A stretch of 64,000 nucleotides of DNA from Halorientalis pallida (GCF_004118325.1 NZ_RDFA01000001.1:760838-824837), one strand, 5' to 3'; positions 43,186 to 52,377 are shown, numbered from the stretch's first letter. A program made the numbers and translations. Notes: generated from the letters alone by a model not told the origin.

Positions 43186-44766
43186 TCAGCGGTTGCGGTC
43201 GACGATGGCCACGTCACAGTCCAGGTCGCGGATGCGCTCGAAGGTGGGCGGCGAGACCAGTCGCGAAGCACGGCTCCGGTCCATGCTCGCGCCCATGAAC
43301 ACCAGGTCGTAGTTCGTCGCGTTCTCCGAGAGGAAGTCCTCGATCCGAGCCCGCGAGACGCGCGTCTCCAGCGAACCGTCGAAGGGCGCGACCAGATCCG
43401 AGAGCATGTTCTCCGCACGGCGACGGTTGCTATCACCCTGCAGACAGTTTGCGACGCCGACGTGGCCGGTCCGGCCAGTCAACCGGAGCGCGAAGTCGAT
43501 CATCGCGTGGGCCACGTCGCCGGCCCGACGGACCGGCACGAGGACGCGGCGCCAGCGCGTCCGACCCTCACAGGAGCGGTGGACGAGGACGTCCACGTCG
43601 CCACGGAAGAGGAGTCGGACGAACGGCGAGAGGCTGCCGTGGCGCTGTTCGTACGGCGTCGCGATCAGGTCGCAGTTGGCCTCGTGGGCGGTCGAGATGA
43701 CAGTCGCAGCCGGCGTTCCACCGGTCGTGGCCACGACGGCCTCACAGGGGACGCCGACTTTCGTCTCGATCTGTGCGGCCTGTTCTTCCAGTCGGTTGAC
43801 GGCGGTCGAGGCGGCGCGATGTTCGGCGATCTCGTCGAGCGCCTCGGCGTCGAGTTCGCCCTCCGCGCCCGCAGGGTCCGAGTCGCCGGCGTCGCCGCCC
43901 GCCTCGGGGTCGTCCGGGCGACCACCGTCCGCCCGGGCGCCGGCCGTCCGGTCGAGGAGTCGTCGTTCGGCGGCCGCCACCTGCTCGTCGTCGACCATGT
44001 CCAGCAGGACGACCTTCCCGGCCTCGTGAGCGGCGGCGAGTTTCGCGGCCAGCATCGCCGTCGCTTCGGCGTCGTCGGTTCGCATCGGCACCAGCACGTG
44101 GTCGTCGCCCTTCGTCGACTGGTAGAGATAGCGGGCTCGTTCCTCGAAGAAGGTCTCGCGCCACAGCAGGAAGACGCCGGCGACTAGCGTCGAGGAGGCG
44201 AGGACGCTCCCGACGTAGGCCAGTCGCGGCGTGAACGCCACCGATAGGCCCGCCATCACGTCGAGCGTGATCGAGTTCGCGCTGCTGACGTCGATGACGT
44301 GGACCAGCAGGGCACTGGAGTAGGCGGAGGCTTCCTCGACGGCGAGCAACCAGGTCACCAGTCCCGTGAGAAAGACCGAGAACGCCGCGGCCCCGGGATC
44401 GACGGCCGTGCGGCCCGGTGCCGCCCAGAGCGCGGTCGCGACGGCGTACGCGAGCCAGCCACAGAGCGCGCCGACGGTCAACCCGCCGACGAACCGCGTC
44501 GGCGAGGCGTACTCGCTCTCCGGCCTCGCGAAGAGCGTGTACGTCCCCGACGCCAGGGGCGGAAAGAGCAGGAACGGCAGAACCGACACCAGATTCGAGA
44601 GCCAGGTGACGGCGGCGATGAGCAGGGGTACGAACACGAGCACCGAGAGGTGGACGAGGTTCCGCGTGTTCTCCAGCCAGCGACGGATCGTCCACAGTTC
44701 GCGGCGCTCGAACCGGCGCACTCGGGCCCGTGCGGCGGCGAGTCGTTCGCGCACCCGGTCGCGCAT
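43186..44766 (-). CDS. HPP-family membrane protein fused to UspA universal-stress domains
   Basis: The 526-residue protein has an HPP membrane domain (about 30-200) containing FLLFPPLASGTYTLF and several helices, then a cytosolic half with tandem UspA-like domains: DDHVLVPMRTDDAEATAMLAAKLA at the start of the first and RWRRVLVPVRRAGDVAHAMIDFALRL at the second, closed by YDLVFMGASMDRS. HPP proteins have been linked to nitrite or anion transport; UspA domains bind nucleotides. The fusion suggests transport controlled by an energy or stress signal. It ends 3 bases after the convergent potassium channel gene. Confidence 0.8.
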   Translation of the reverse strand: MRDRVRERLAAARARVRRFERRELWTIRRWLENTRNLVHLSVLVFVPLLIAAVTWLSNLVSVLPFLLFPPLASGTYTLFARPESEYASPTRFVGGLTVGALCGWLAYAVATALWAAPGRTAVDPGAAAFSVFLTGLVTWLLAVEEASAYSSALLVHVIDVSSANSITLDVMAGLSVAFTPRLAYVGSVLASSTLVAGVFLLWRETFFEERARYLYQSTKGDDHVLVPMRTDDAEATAMLAAKLAAAHEAGKVVLLDMVDDEQVAAAERRLLDRTAGARADGGRPDDPEAGGDAGDSDPAGAEGELDAEALDEIAEHRAASTAVNRLEEQAAQIETKVGVPCEAVVATTGGTPAATVISTAHEANCDLIATPYEQRHGSLSPFVRLLFRGDVDVLVHRSCEGRTRWRRVLVPVRRAGDVAHAMIDFALRLTGRTGHVGVANCLQGDSNRRRAENMLSDLVAPFDGSLETRVSRARIEDFLSENATNYDLVFMGASMDRSRASRLVSPPTFERIRDLDCDVAIVDRNR

Positions 44767-44831
44767 ACCAGTTCTTCAGGAGCCGCCTACTTTAACTGCG
44801 TGCCGCCGTCGGCGTGTCGAGTCGGGCAGGT

Positions 44832-45557
44832 TCAGAGGGCCGTCGCGGCGTCCAGCGCGATGCCGATGGCCCGCTCGACGTTGTTTTTCGCTTTCTCGGG
44901 GAGTTCGTCGGCCTCTGTCTCGCCTTTCTGGGTCCCCTCGACCAGGTTCCCGTCGACGGTACAGATCGCGCCGGCCGCCATATCCTTCCGGCGGGCCAGC
45001 GAGAAGATCGCCGCAGCCTCCATCTCGACGGCCAGCAGCCCCGCCGCTTCCCACGCTTGGACGTACTCGTCGGTCTCGGCGTAGAAGGCGTCGTCCGTGG
45101 CGACCGGCCCGACGTGAACGTCCTCGCCGTTGGCTTCTGCGCCGTCGACCAGCGCCGAGAGGACGCCGTAGTCGGGCACCGCGGGCACGGTGTCGGCCTC
45201 GTAGCGACCGGTCGTTCCCTCGTCTTTGGCCGCGCCCGTGGCGACGACCATGTCGCCGATCTCGATCCCGGACTGGAGCGCACCGGTGGTACCGACCCGG
45301 ATCACGGTCTCGACGCCGACGGCGTGGAGTTCCTCGACGGCGATGGCCGCCGACGGACAACCGATCCCGGTCGAACAGACCGTCAGATCGCGGCCCCCGT
45401 AGGTGGCGTTGACGACCTTGTACTCGCGGTTCTGTGCGACGGTCGTCGCCTCGTCGCAGGCATCGGCGATGCGGTCGACGCGACCAGGGTCGCCCGGCAG
45501 GAGCGCGACGTCCGCCAGGTCACCCGGTTCGACCAGCAGGTGTGGCTGTTTGGCCAT
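44832..45557 (-). CDS. Nucleoside phosphorylase (uridine/purine type, PNP_UDP_1)
   Basis: The 241-residue enzyme of the uridine phosphorylase/DeoD family cleaves nucleosides with phosphate to base and ribose-1-phosphate. Visible are LLPGDPGRVDRIADACD (phosphate-binding), STGIGCPSAAIAVEEL, IRVGTTGALQ and VEMEAAAIFSLA with the ribose-binding Met-Glu. The exact base preference is not decided. It lies near a deoC gene 2 kb away, which fits nucleoside salvage or pentose recycling. Confidence 0.92.
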   Translation of the reverse strand: MAKQPHLLVEPGDLADVALLPGDPGRVDRIADACDEATTVAQNREYKVVNATYGGRDLTVCSTGIGCPSAAIAVEELHAVGVETVIRVGTTGALQSGIEIGDMVVATGAAKDEGTTGRYEADTVPAVPDYGVLSALVDGAEANGEDVHVGPVATDDAFYAETDEYVQAWEAAGLLAVEMEAAAIFSLARRKDMAAGAICTVDGNLVEGTQKGETEADELPEKAKNNVERAIGIALDAATAL

Positions 45558-45602
45558 GGGGTCTTTCAGGCCAGCGGCTACAAAACGGGCGGGGATCGGC
45601 GG

Positions 45603-46304
45603 TCAGGACTTCGAGTCGTCCCGGCCCATCAGGCGGCCGACGGGTCCCATGAACTGCGAGACCGACAGGTCCGTCGACTCGAAGAACTTCTTCGCCCGGT
45701 AGGCACCCCGAGCCGGGAACCCGATCAGGAAGAAGACGAACGCCGTCAACGTCAGTGAGATCATCGGTACCGGGAGCAAGGATTGGGGCTGAGTGATCGC
45801 TTCGACGATCACGAGGCCGAGCAGGAACACGCCGGCGAGGATCGAGTGCCGGCCGAGACTCCCGACGAAGGCCCAGCGGGGACTCTCGGTCTCCAGCGGT
45901 TCCGCGGCGTCGTCGGATCCGGTCGCCGGAGCCGCCGGGGGTGCCGGCGGTGCCTCGGGCGTCTCCGCAGGCGTCGCAGGCCCGGTAGACGCCGGTTCCG
46001 GTTCCGCCACTCCGTCCGGGTCGGGTTCGTCCGCGTCGGGCGCGGCGCGCCACCACACGCGACCGACTCCCACGTCCTTCGAGTCGAGCTCCTCCCGGTC
46101 CACGAGGTCCTCCAGTCGGTTCAGCGTCGCACGCTTCCCGATCGGAAGTTCCTCCGCGACCTCCGAGGTGGTCAGGACGGGATCGTCCGTCCCCTCGAAG
46201 ACACCCAGAATGTTCTCGTCCCGGGCCTTCTGGGCGGGTGCCCGCGGATACTCCTCGGAACCGGAGTCTGAGGGCATGGGAATCCATATTTCAGCCATGC
46301 GCAT
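45603..46304 (-). CDS. Winged-helix protein with C-terminal membrane helices
   Basis: The 233-residue protein has an N-terminal winged helix (about 30-90: VLTTSEVAEELPIGKRATLNRLEDLVDREEL), a Pro/Ala-rich linker, and two membrane helices near the C-terminus (about 150-175 and 180-200). Membrane-tethered winged-helix proteins of this design are common in haloarchaea; targets are unknown. A second ATG (MAEIWIP) lies six bases downstream and could be the start. Confidence 0.78.
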   Translation of the reverse strand: MRMAEIWIPMPSDSGSEEYPRAPAQKARDENILGVFEGTDDPVLTTSEVAEELPIGKRATLNRLEDLVDREELDSKDVGVGRVWWRAAPDADEPDPDGVAEPEPASTGPATPAETPEAPPAPPAAPATGSDDAAEPLETESPRWAFVGSLGRHSILAGVFLLGLVIVEAITQPQSLLPVPMISLTLTAFVFFLIGFPARGAYRAKKFFESTDLSVSQFMGPVGRLMGRDDSKS

Positions 46305-46387
46305 TAATCTTGGGGAGTCTAGATCGCGACTTCAGACCTGATTAACGCGAATTTCGTCCTTACGAAGTAAGGTTCACGAGCAGTAAC

Positions 46388-46396
46388 CTTTATACT
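46388..46396 (+). promoter_or_regulatory. Strong TATA box before a short unannotated transcript
   Basis: CTTTATACT preceded by GTAAC lies 21-29 bases before the ATG at 46417. It resembles an archaeal BRE/TATA pair but no ordinary gene follows on this strand for 1 kb. Confidence 0.5.
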
Positions 46397-46416
46397 CTCG
46401 GGTGAACATGGGTGTG

Positions 46417-46512
46417 ATGAGGGCGCGGGGGAAGTGGGAGCACGCCACTCCAAGCCAACACCACGCGTCCGCAACCACGCCGGACGGACTACGCCCAACA
46501 CCACGGGGCTGA
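46417..46512 (+). CDS. Possible 31-residue ORF or small RNA
   Basis: A TATA box at leaderless distance leads directly onto an ATG (MRARGKWEHATPSQHH..., 31 residues, stop at 46510-46512). A second ATG three codons earlier at 46408 gives 34 residues. The predicted peptide is basic and His/Pro-rich, unlike the acidic proteins around it, so the product may instead be a small non-coding RNA. It lies between a minus-strand winged-helix gene and a minus-strand DUF63 gene. No homolog is known to me. Confidence 0.35.
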   Translation: MRARGKWEHATPSQHHASATTPDGLRPTPRG

Positions 46513-46567
46513 CCGGTACCGACCCTCACTCTCGTTCCCTTTCGGAAATCACGCCGACCAGCGGCGC

Positions 46568-47392
46568 TTAGAACAGTCCAGCGGCACTGAACAGCAGAAG
46601 ATTGTGCGTCCCCGGCCCGAGCCCGACGGCCGCGACCACGCCCAGCGCCGCGTTGCCCTGGGTGGGATCTTCCTCGACGAAGTCGGCGAACAGGACCACG
46701 ACGGCGGCCGCGATCAGCAGCTTCACGAGGACGAACAGCCACCCTTTACCGACGACCGACGCCGTCGGCAGCGTGCCGGCGAACTCCATGATCGCCGCAG
46801 GAATCGGACTTCGTTCGCCGCTCCCGATCAGGTCCACGCCGACGGCCGTCGAGACACCGTCCAGCGCGTGGCCGAACACGACGACCGCGCCCAGCGTTCC
46901 GGTCCGCGCCGTCACGGTCGGACGGATCCGGTCGAGGACGGCGTAGGTCACGATCGCGACGACGATCGAGGCCGCCAGTGCGGCGACGGGCAACATCGGC
47001 GCGAACGTGCCCCGGGCCGTGGCCGTCTGTACGACCAGCGCGGTACCAGCCAGGGTCGCCACGCCACCAGTCGCCGCGAGTGCCGGCGGGACCGGCCGCT
47101 CCGCGAGCACCAGTCCCGCCCAGATCCCACCGGCGACGAGGAACGTCGTCCCGTACACCGTCGGGGCCGAGAACAGCGGGGCGACGGCATCGGAGACCGC
47201 CTCCAGCTGGTAGAGGACGTGGAACGCCGCGCCCGCCGCCATCCACGGCGTGAAGGCAACGACCAGTCGTTGCGTGACCGGTGGACGGCGGGTGAGGAGC
47301 ACCGCGCCCACCACGATACCGACGACCGTCAGACCGAGCAGATACGCCAGTCCTGGGACGACCAGTCCCTCGGGAAGTATCTGGAGGAACAT
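46568..47392 (-). CDS. DUF63 family membrane protein
   Basis: The 274-residue polytopic protein has about eight helices and conserved loops such as [50 protein letters not shown] and KLLIAAAVV. This is the DUF63 family, found in archaea and of unknown function; the His/Asp-bearing FGHALDG and FLAGA-like loops hint at an enzyme or transporter. The start [10 protein letters not shown] is chosen over a longer shadow frame. It is divergent from deoC with an 80-base gap. Confidence 0.82.
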   Translation of the reverse strand: MFLQILPEGLVVPGLAYLLGLTVVGIVVGAVLLTRRPPVTQRLVVAFTPWMAAGAAFHVLYQLEAVSDAVAPLFSAPTVYGTTFLVAGGIWAGLVLAERPVPPALAATGGVATLAGTALVVQTATARGTFAPMLPVAALAASIVVAIVTYAVLDRIRPTVTARTGTLGAVVVFGHALDGVSTAVGVDLIGSGERSPIPAAIMEFAGTLPTASVVGKGWLFVLVKLLIAAAVVVLFADFVEEDPTQGNAALGVVAAVGLGPGTHNLLLFSAAGLF

Positions 47393-47441
47393 GGCGGAGG
47401 GGGTCGCGCAGCGGCCGAAAGCCTTCCGGTCGGCCACGTCG

Positions 47442-47449
47442 ATTTTTAT
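47442..47449 (+). promoter_or_regulatory. TATA box of deoC
   Basis: ATTTTTAT lies 23-30 bases before the ATG at 47472, supporting that start. Confidence 0.5.
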
Positions 47450-47471
47450 CCCGGCGGCCGCTATCGGGGGC

Positions 47472-48107
47472 ATGGACGTTCCCGGGCGGATCGACCACAC
47501 GGTGCTGGGACCGGCGACGACGGGCGACGACGTGCTGGCCGTCCTCGACGAAGCCATCGAGTACGGCACGAACGCCTGCGTCCCCCCGTGTTACGTCGAC
47601 ATGGCGTCGAGTTACGCACCCGAGACGACGGTCGCAACCGTGATCGGCTTCCCACACGGCCAGCACGCCCCGACGGCGAAAGCAGAGGAAGCCGAGTGCG
47701 CCTGGGAGGACGGCGCGGACGAACTCGATCTCGTCGCCAACGCCGGCCGCCTGCTCGGCGGGGAAGACGACGAGTACCGGGAGGAAATCGCCGAAGTCGT
47801 CGCGGCGACACCGCTCCCGGTGAAAGTAATCGTCGAAGCCCCGCTGTTGACCGACTCGGAGGCCGAACGAGCGGCCGAACTCGCCGTCGCGGCCGACGCC
47901 GACATGCTCAAGACCGCCACCGGTTTCGGCGAGGGTGGCGCGACCGTCGAGGACGTGGCCCTGCTGAGCGAGTTCCTACCGGTAAAAGCCAGCGGCGGGG
48001 TCGGGAGCTGGGAGCACGCCGAGGCGATGTTCGAGGCCGGCGCCGAGCGGATCGGGGCCAGCAGCGGCGTCACAATAGTCGAGGAGTGGCGCGCGGCCCG
48101 GGAGTAG
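47472..48107 (+). CDS. deoC: Deoxyribose-phosphate aldolase
   Basis: The 211-residue TIM-barrel class-I aldolase converts 2-deoxyribose-5-phosphate to acetaldehyde and glyceraldehyde-3-phosphate. Its catalytic features are all present: the acid in [13 protein letters not shown], the Schiff-base lysine K147 (MLKTATGF) and the second lysine K172 (VKASGG). With the nearby nucleoside phosphorylase it would complete deoxynucleoside breakdown. Confidence 0.94.
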   Translation: MDVPGRIDHTVLGPATTGDDVLAVLDEAIEYGTNACVPPCYVDMASSYAPETTVATVIGFPHGQHAPTAKAEEAECAWEDGADELDLVANAGRLLGGEDDEYREEIAEVVAATPLPVKVIVEAPLLTDSEAERAAELAVAADADMLKTATGFGEGGATVEDVALLSEFLPVKASGGVGSWEHAEAMFEAGAERIGASSGVTIVEEWRAARE

Positions 48108-48153
48108 GATCCGTTTCGTTTTTGCTCGGTGAGCACGGAGTCGAGAGTAGCGA

Positions 48154-49413
48154 ATGGCCCGCTATCACATCGAGACGTACGGGTGTACCTCCAACAGAGG
48201 TGAGACCCAGCAGATCGAGCAGGCGCTCCGCGAGGGGGGCCACCACCCCGTCGACGGCCCGGAAGCCGCCGACGTAGCGATCCTCAACACCTGCACCGTC
48301 CTGGAAAAGACGGAGCAGAACATGCTCCGGCGGGCCAAAGAACTCGACGCCGAGACGCCCGGCGATCTGGTGGTGACGGGCTGTATGGCGCTCGCACAGG
48401 GCGATCTCTTCCGCGAGGAAGATGTCGACGCCGAGATCCTCCACTGGGACGAGGTCCCCGACCACGTCCTCAACGGTGAGTGTCCGACCGTCACCGACGG
48501 GACCGACCCGGTGCTGAACGGCGTCGTCGGCATCCTCCCCATCGCCCGTGGCTGTATGAGCGACTGTTCGTACTGCATCACCAAGCAGGCGACCGGCCGG
48601 ATCGACTCGCCGACCGTCGACGAGAACGTCGAGAAGGCCCGCGCACTCGTCCACGCCGGCGCGAAGGAGATCCGGATCACCGGGCAGGACACCGGCGTCT
48701 ACGGCTGGGACGTCAACCAGGGCGAGAGCCTGCTCCCGGAACTGCTGGACCGGGTCTGTGACATCGACGGCGAGTTCCGTGTCCGCGTGGGCATGGCCAA
48801 CCCGAAGGGCGTCCACGGCGTCCGCGACGAGCTGGCTCGGGTGTTCGCCGAGAACGACGAACTCTACAACTTCCTGCACGCGCCCGTCCAGTCGGGTAGC
48901 GACGACGTGCTCGCGGACATGCGCCGCCAGCACGCCGTCGCCGAGTACGTCGAAGTCGTCGAGACGTTCGACGAGTATCTGGACTACTGGACACTCTCGA
49001 CGGACTTCATCTGCGGTTTCCCGACCGAAGAGCCCGCGGACCACGAGCGGAGCCTGGCGCTCATGCGCGAGACGCGCCCGGAGAAGATCAACGTCACCCG
49101 GTTCTCGAAGCGGCCCGGCACCGACGCCGCCGATATGAAGGGGCTGGGCGGCCAGGTCAAGAAGGACCGGTCGAAGGAGCTGACGGACCTGAAGATGGAC
49201 CTGGTGGGCGAGGCTCACGAGGAGATGGTCGGCACCGAGCAGTCGGTGCTGCTCACCGAGGACGGCACAGAGGAGTCACTGGTCGGCTACGACGAGGCCT
49301 ACCGACAGGTCGTGATTGCCGACGCAGAGCAGCGGGGACTGGCAGTGGGTGACACGGTCGACGTGGAGATCACGAGCCACAACACGGTGTACGCGTTCGG
49401 CGAGCCGGTCTGA
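48154..49413 (+). CDS. tRNA t6A37 methylthiotransferase (MtaB-like)
   Basis: The 419-residue radical-SAM enzyme adds a methylthio group to threonylcarbamoyl-adenosine in tRNA. The N-terminal MTTase domain has its three cysteines (ETYGCTSNRGE, NTCTVLEKTEQNM, VTGCMALAQ), the radical-SAM cluster is CMSDCSYC, and a C-terminal TRAM domain is at about 355-419. The archaeal type (e-MtaB/CDKAL1-like) is supported by the CTSNRGE start. Confidence 0.93.
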   Translation: MARYHIETYGCTSNRGETQQIEQALREGGHHPVDGPEAADVAILNTCTVLEKTEQNMLRRAKELDAETPGDLVVTGCMALAQGDLFREEDVDAEILHWDEVPDHVLNGECPTVTDGTDPVLNGVVGILPIARGCMSDCSYCITKQATGRIDSPTVDENVEKARALVHAGAKEIRITGQDTGVYGWDVNQGESLLPELLDRVCDIDGEFRVRVGMANPKGVHGVRDELARVFAENDELYNFLHAPVQSGSDDVLADMRRQHAVAEYVEVVETFDEYLDYWTLSTDFICGFPTEEPADHERSLALMRETRPEKINVTRFSKRPGTDAADMKGLGGQVKKDRSKELTDLKMDLVGEAHEEMVGTEQSVLLTEDGTEESLVGYDEAYRQVVIADAEQRGLAVGDTVDVEITSHNTVYAFGEPV

Positions 49414-49434
49414 CCGGCAGACTCCGGCACCCGG

Positions 49435-50175
49435 CTACAGTTTGCGGTCGATAGCTGACGCGAACTTCTCGGCCAGCCTGTCCTCTTCGTCGACGCCCTC
49501 GAAGGTGACCGTCGTGATGGACTCGTCGGCACCGGCCATCTCGATCAGGGCGTCGGCGTCGCGGTCGATCTCCACGACGAACTCCACGTGGTCCTCGTCC
49601 GGCAACGGCACGATCTCCAGTTCGTCGAGTTCGCCCACGTACTCGCCGGTTCGGGGCTTGAACTCGAACTCCTGGACGAAGTTGTACTCGCTCGTCAACT
49701 GCCCGTTCTCGTCGGCGACGTTGTTGGCGCTGTCGTAGCGGAAGCCGAGCGCTTCCATCGCTTCCAGCAGGTCACGGGTGCGTTCGTCGGGTTGGACCTG
49801 CAGGTCGTCGTGGTCGTCGGGGTCGACCGCCCACTCGATGTCCAGGCCGGTCTCGATCCAGACGCTCGTACCGCCCATCGTCACCGGCGTCGCCGGCGGA
49901 ATGTCCAGTGCCACGTCGATCGAGCGTTCCTCGCCGGCGTCGACCGTGAACCCGTCGACGAGAGGTCCCTCGTCGACGACGCCCGTCCGGCGCGTGTCGT
50001 CGGCGGCGTACTGGGTGAGGATCGCGTAGTAGATCTCCTCGACCTCCTGGTCGGTGTTGCCGCCGATCACCTCGACGTCGGCGTCGACGGTTTCGCCCCG
50101 CGTGACTGTCGTGTCCGAGAGGACGAGGTCGACCTCGGCGGAGCCGATGCCGACGCTCGAGAGGATTCGTTTCAT
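49435..50175 (-). CDS. Spo0M-like sporulation-control family protein
   Basis: The 246-residue arrestin-like beta protein begins MKRILSSVGIGSAEVDLVL with the pattern RGETVDADVEVIGGNTDQEVEEIYYAILTQY typical of Spo0M. Bacillus Spo0M links sporulation to cytoskeleton; haloarchaea do not sporulate, so the role here is unknown. A second beta-sandwich region follows (about 130-246). I prefer the internal ATG at 50175 because the seven preceding residues are outside the family start. Confidence 0.85.
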   Translation of the reverse strand: MKRILSSVGIGSAEVDLVLSDTTVTRGETVDADVEVIGGNTDQEVEEIYYAILTQYAADDTRRTGVVDEGPLVDGFTVDAGEERSIDVALDIPPATPVTMGGTSVWIETGLDIEWAVDPDDHDDLQVQPDERTRDLLEAMEALGFRYDSANNVADENGQLTSEYNFVQEFEFKPRTGEYVGELDELEIVPLPDEDHVEFVVEIDRDADALIEMAGADESITTVTFEGVDEEDRLAEKFASAIDRKL

Positions 50176-50216
50176 CTCGGCTGTCTGTTCGTTCACACGA
50201 CTTGTATGTTTTTAGG

Positions 50217-50807
50217 TCACCAGAGACCGGGGACCAGCCGATAGGGCGTCCGCTCGGCGTACGCCTCGTACGCAGCACCGAGTTCGGTCCGGAGGAGGTC
50301 CTCTTCGACCCGGATCCGGTACCAGTAGCCGGCCAGCAGTGACAGGGTGAGTGCCGTGAAACTCAGCCAGTTCGCCAGGACGACGCCGATCCCGGCGTGC
50401 GAGACGAAGCTACCGAGATAGCCAGGGTGGCGAACCCAGGCGTAGGGGCCCTCGTCGACGACGGGCTGGTCTGTGTCGACGCCGAGGTCGACGGTGAAAA
50501 ACCGGCCCAGCGTCCGTACCGCGTACTCCCGGATGATCGCGCCGGCGATCAACAGGCCGATGCCGGTCCAGAAGGCCAGTTCAGGGGCCGCCATCGCCGC
50601 CCATCCGATCAGATAGTGACACCCCAGCGCTACCACGAGCCCGCCCGTCGTCGCGGCCCAGAGGACGCGTTTCGAGTGGCGGCGCTCGCGGCGGACGTCA
50701 CCGGACCGCTCACGGCCGAGCAGCCGGGAGTTCACGAGGAACCACCCGAAGAACACGGCGTAGAACACGTAGGTGTACGGTGGCGTGTCGATCAGCGAGG
50801 GCGACAT
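50217..50807 (-). CDS. Isoprenylcysteine carboxyl methyltransferase-like membrane protein
   Basis: The 196-residue membrane protein has about five helices and the ICMT/PEMT signature GPYAWVRHPGYLGSF followed by a C-terminal RVEEDLLRTELGAAYEAYAERTPYRLVP, matching the SAM-binding motif of the methyltransferase family. The substrate in archaea is unknown; a membrane lipid or quinone is possible. It follows Spo0M on the same strand with a 41-base gap. Confidence 0.85.
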   Translation of the reverse strand: MSPSLIDTPPYTYVFYAVFFGWFLVNSRLLGRERSGDVRRERRHSKRVLWAATTGGLVVALGCHYLIGWAAMAAPELAFWTGIGLLIAGAIIREYAVRTLGRFFTVDLGVDTDQPVVDEGPYAWVRHPGYLGSFVSHAGIGVVLANWLSFTALTLSLLAGYWYRIRVEEDLLRTELGAAYEAYAERTPYRLVPGLW

Positions 50808-50852
50808 TGGCGGACGTGGGACCGAAATCATCGTAAGTGTTCGTGGTCCCAC

Positions 50853-51788
50853 TCAACTCCGGCCCTCGGGGTCGGGACCGTGGTCGGCGAGTCGGTCGAC
50901 CTCCTCGTCGGGTTTCCACTCGCCGGCTTCCTTCGGGTCGATGTGGACGAACACGTCGTCGACTTCCGAGAGTTCCTGGACCGACTCGATCACGGCCGTC
51001 TCGATGTCGTGGGCCTCCAGCAGCGTGCGGTCGCCCTCGACCTCGATGTGGAGACTCACGTCGATCTCCGGGCCGACGTAGTGGGCGATCACGTCGTGTG
51101 CGCCCTCGACGTCGGGGTGAGCGAGCGCCCGCCTGACGATCTCGGCCCGCAGGTCCTCAGGCGGGGCCGCCCCGACGAGGTAGTCGAGGTTGTCCCGGAC
51201 GACTTCGACGCCAGTGTAGAGGATGCCGATACCGACGACGGCGGCGGCGAGGGGATCGAGCAGCGGAAAGCCAAGCGCCGCGCCAACGACCCCGCCCAAG
51301 GCCGCCACGGCGGTGAGAATGTCGTTGCGGTTGTCCAGCGCCGTCGCGACGAGGGCGGGCGAGCGGTGGGCTTCTCCAGCGCGCAGACAGTACCGGTAGA
51401 GGAGGTACTTCGTGACGGCAGCCAGCGCGAGGACGCCGACGGCGGCCGGGTTGGACGTGGTGGCTGTCGGGCCGGCGAGGACGGCGGTGAGGGCCTGCCA
51501 GATGACGGCCCCACCGGCCGCGAAGATACCGAGTGCGACGAACAGCCCCACGAACGGCTCGATACGCTCGTGCCCGTGGGGATGCTCGAAGTCCGGCGGT
51601 CGGGTGGTGAGGTAGAGGCCAGCGACGATCACGACGCTGTAGACGGTGTCGGCGAGGCTGTTGACCGCCTCGGACCCGACGGCGAGGCTGCCGGTGAGAT
51701 ACCAGACCCCGCCCTTGGCCAGCGCGAGCAGGAGGTTGACCCCGAGTACCACGAGGCCAACCCGCCGGAGCGCCGTCGAGCGTGCCAT
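50853..51788 (-). CDS. Cation diffusion facilitator (CDF) metal exporter, Mn-type site
   Basis: The 311-residue protein has six membrane helices and a C-terminal cytoplasmic domain (VEGAHDVIAHYVGPEIDVSLHIEVEGDRTLLEAHDIETAV). The transport-site residues appear as N43-x3-D47 (NSLAD) in helix 2 and D152-x3-D156 (DNRND) in helix 5. Zinc-type CDFs normally have H-x3-D there; N-x3-D/D-x3-D is typical of manganese exporters such as MntE, so Mn or Fe is likelier than Zn. HPHGHERIEP after helix 2 is also family-typical. Confidence 0.88.
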   Translation of the reverse strand: MARSTALRRVGLVVLGVNLLLALAKGGVWYLTGSLAVGSEAVNSLADTVYSVVIVAGLYLTTRPPDFEHPHGHERIEPFVGLFVALGIFAAGGAVIWQALTAVLAGPTATTSNPAAVGVLALAAVTKYLLYRYCLRAGEAHRSPALVATALDNRNDILTAVAALGGVVGAALGFPLLDPLAAAVVGIGILYTGVEVVRDNLDYLVGAAPPEDLRAEIVRRALAHPDVEGAHDVIAHYVGPEIDVSLHIEVEGDRTLLEAHDIETAVIESVQELSEVDDVFVHIDPKEAGEWKPDEEVDRLADHGPDPEGRS

Positions 51789-51834
51789 CGTCCGGCTTTG
51801 GACACCCGGGTAGAAAAGTCGCCCTGTCGAGCCC

Positions 51835-52377
51835 CTACACGAATTCGACCGCGCTGTCTTCGTCCGGGATCGTCGCGCCGTCCTGCTCGGCGAATCCCTC
51901 GTGGAGCCGGTCGTAGGTATCCTCGACGGCCTCGACGATGACCTGGGTCTCCGAGATGACCGGCATGAAGTTCGTGTCGCCCTCCCAGCGGGGGACGACG
52001 TGGGTGTGCAGGTGGTCGTCGATGGACCCCCCGGCCGCACCGCCGCCGAGGTTGAGTCCAGCGTTGTACCCCTGCGGGCGGAGTGCGGTCTCCATGGCCT
52101 CGATAGTCCGCTGTTTGAGACGCGCGTGGTCCGTGAGGACCGGCTCGTCCAGGTCGCGATAGTCCCCGGTGTGTTGGTGGGGGATCACCATCGCGTGCCC
52201 CGGGTTGTACGGGTAGTTGTTCAGCAGGACGAAGGCGTGGTCACTCCTGGCGACGACCTTGTTCGTCCGATCGTCGTCACGCTCCGCGAACGCACAGAAC
52301 ACACACCCGTCGACGTCCTCGCTCTTGTCGGGTCGCTCGATCCAGTCGATCCGCCAGGGCGCGAACACCTGCTCCAT
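51835..52377 (-). CDS. HIT-family hydrolase
   Basis: The 180-residue HIT protein has the histidine triad HLHTHVVPRW near residue 124 and NNYPYNPGHAMVIP before it; an N-terminal C-x2-C plus later H may bind zinc (DGCVFCAF). Family members hydrolyse nucleotide phosphoramidates or dinucleoside polyphosphates such as AppppA. The start MEQVFAPWRIDWIE is family-typical. Confidence 0.92.
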   Translation of the reverse strand: MEQVFAPWRIDWIERPDKSEDVDGCVFCAFAERDDDRTNKVVARSDHAFVLLNNYPYNPGHAMVIPHQHTGDYRDLDEPVLTDHARLKQRTIEAMETALRPQGYNAGLNLGGGAAGGSIDDHLHTHVVPRWEGDTNFMPVISETQVIVEAVEDTYDRLHEGFAEQDGATIPDEDSAVEFV

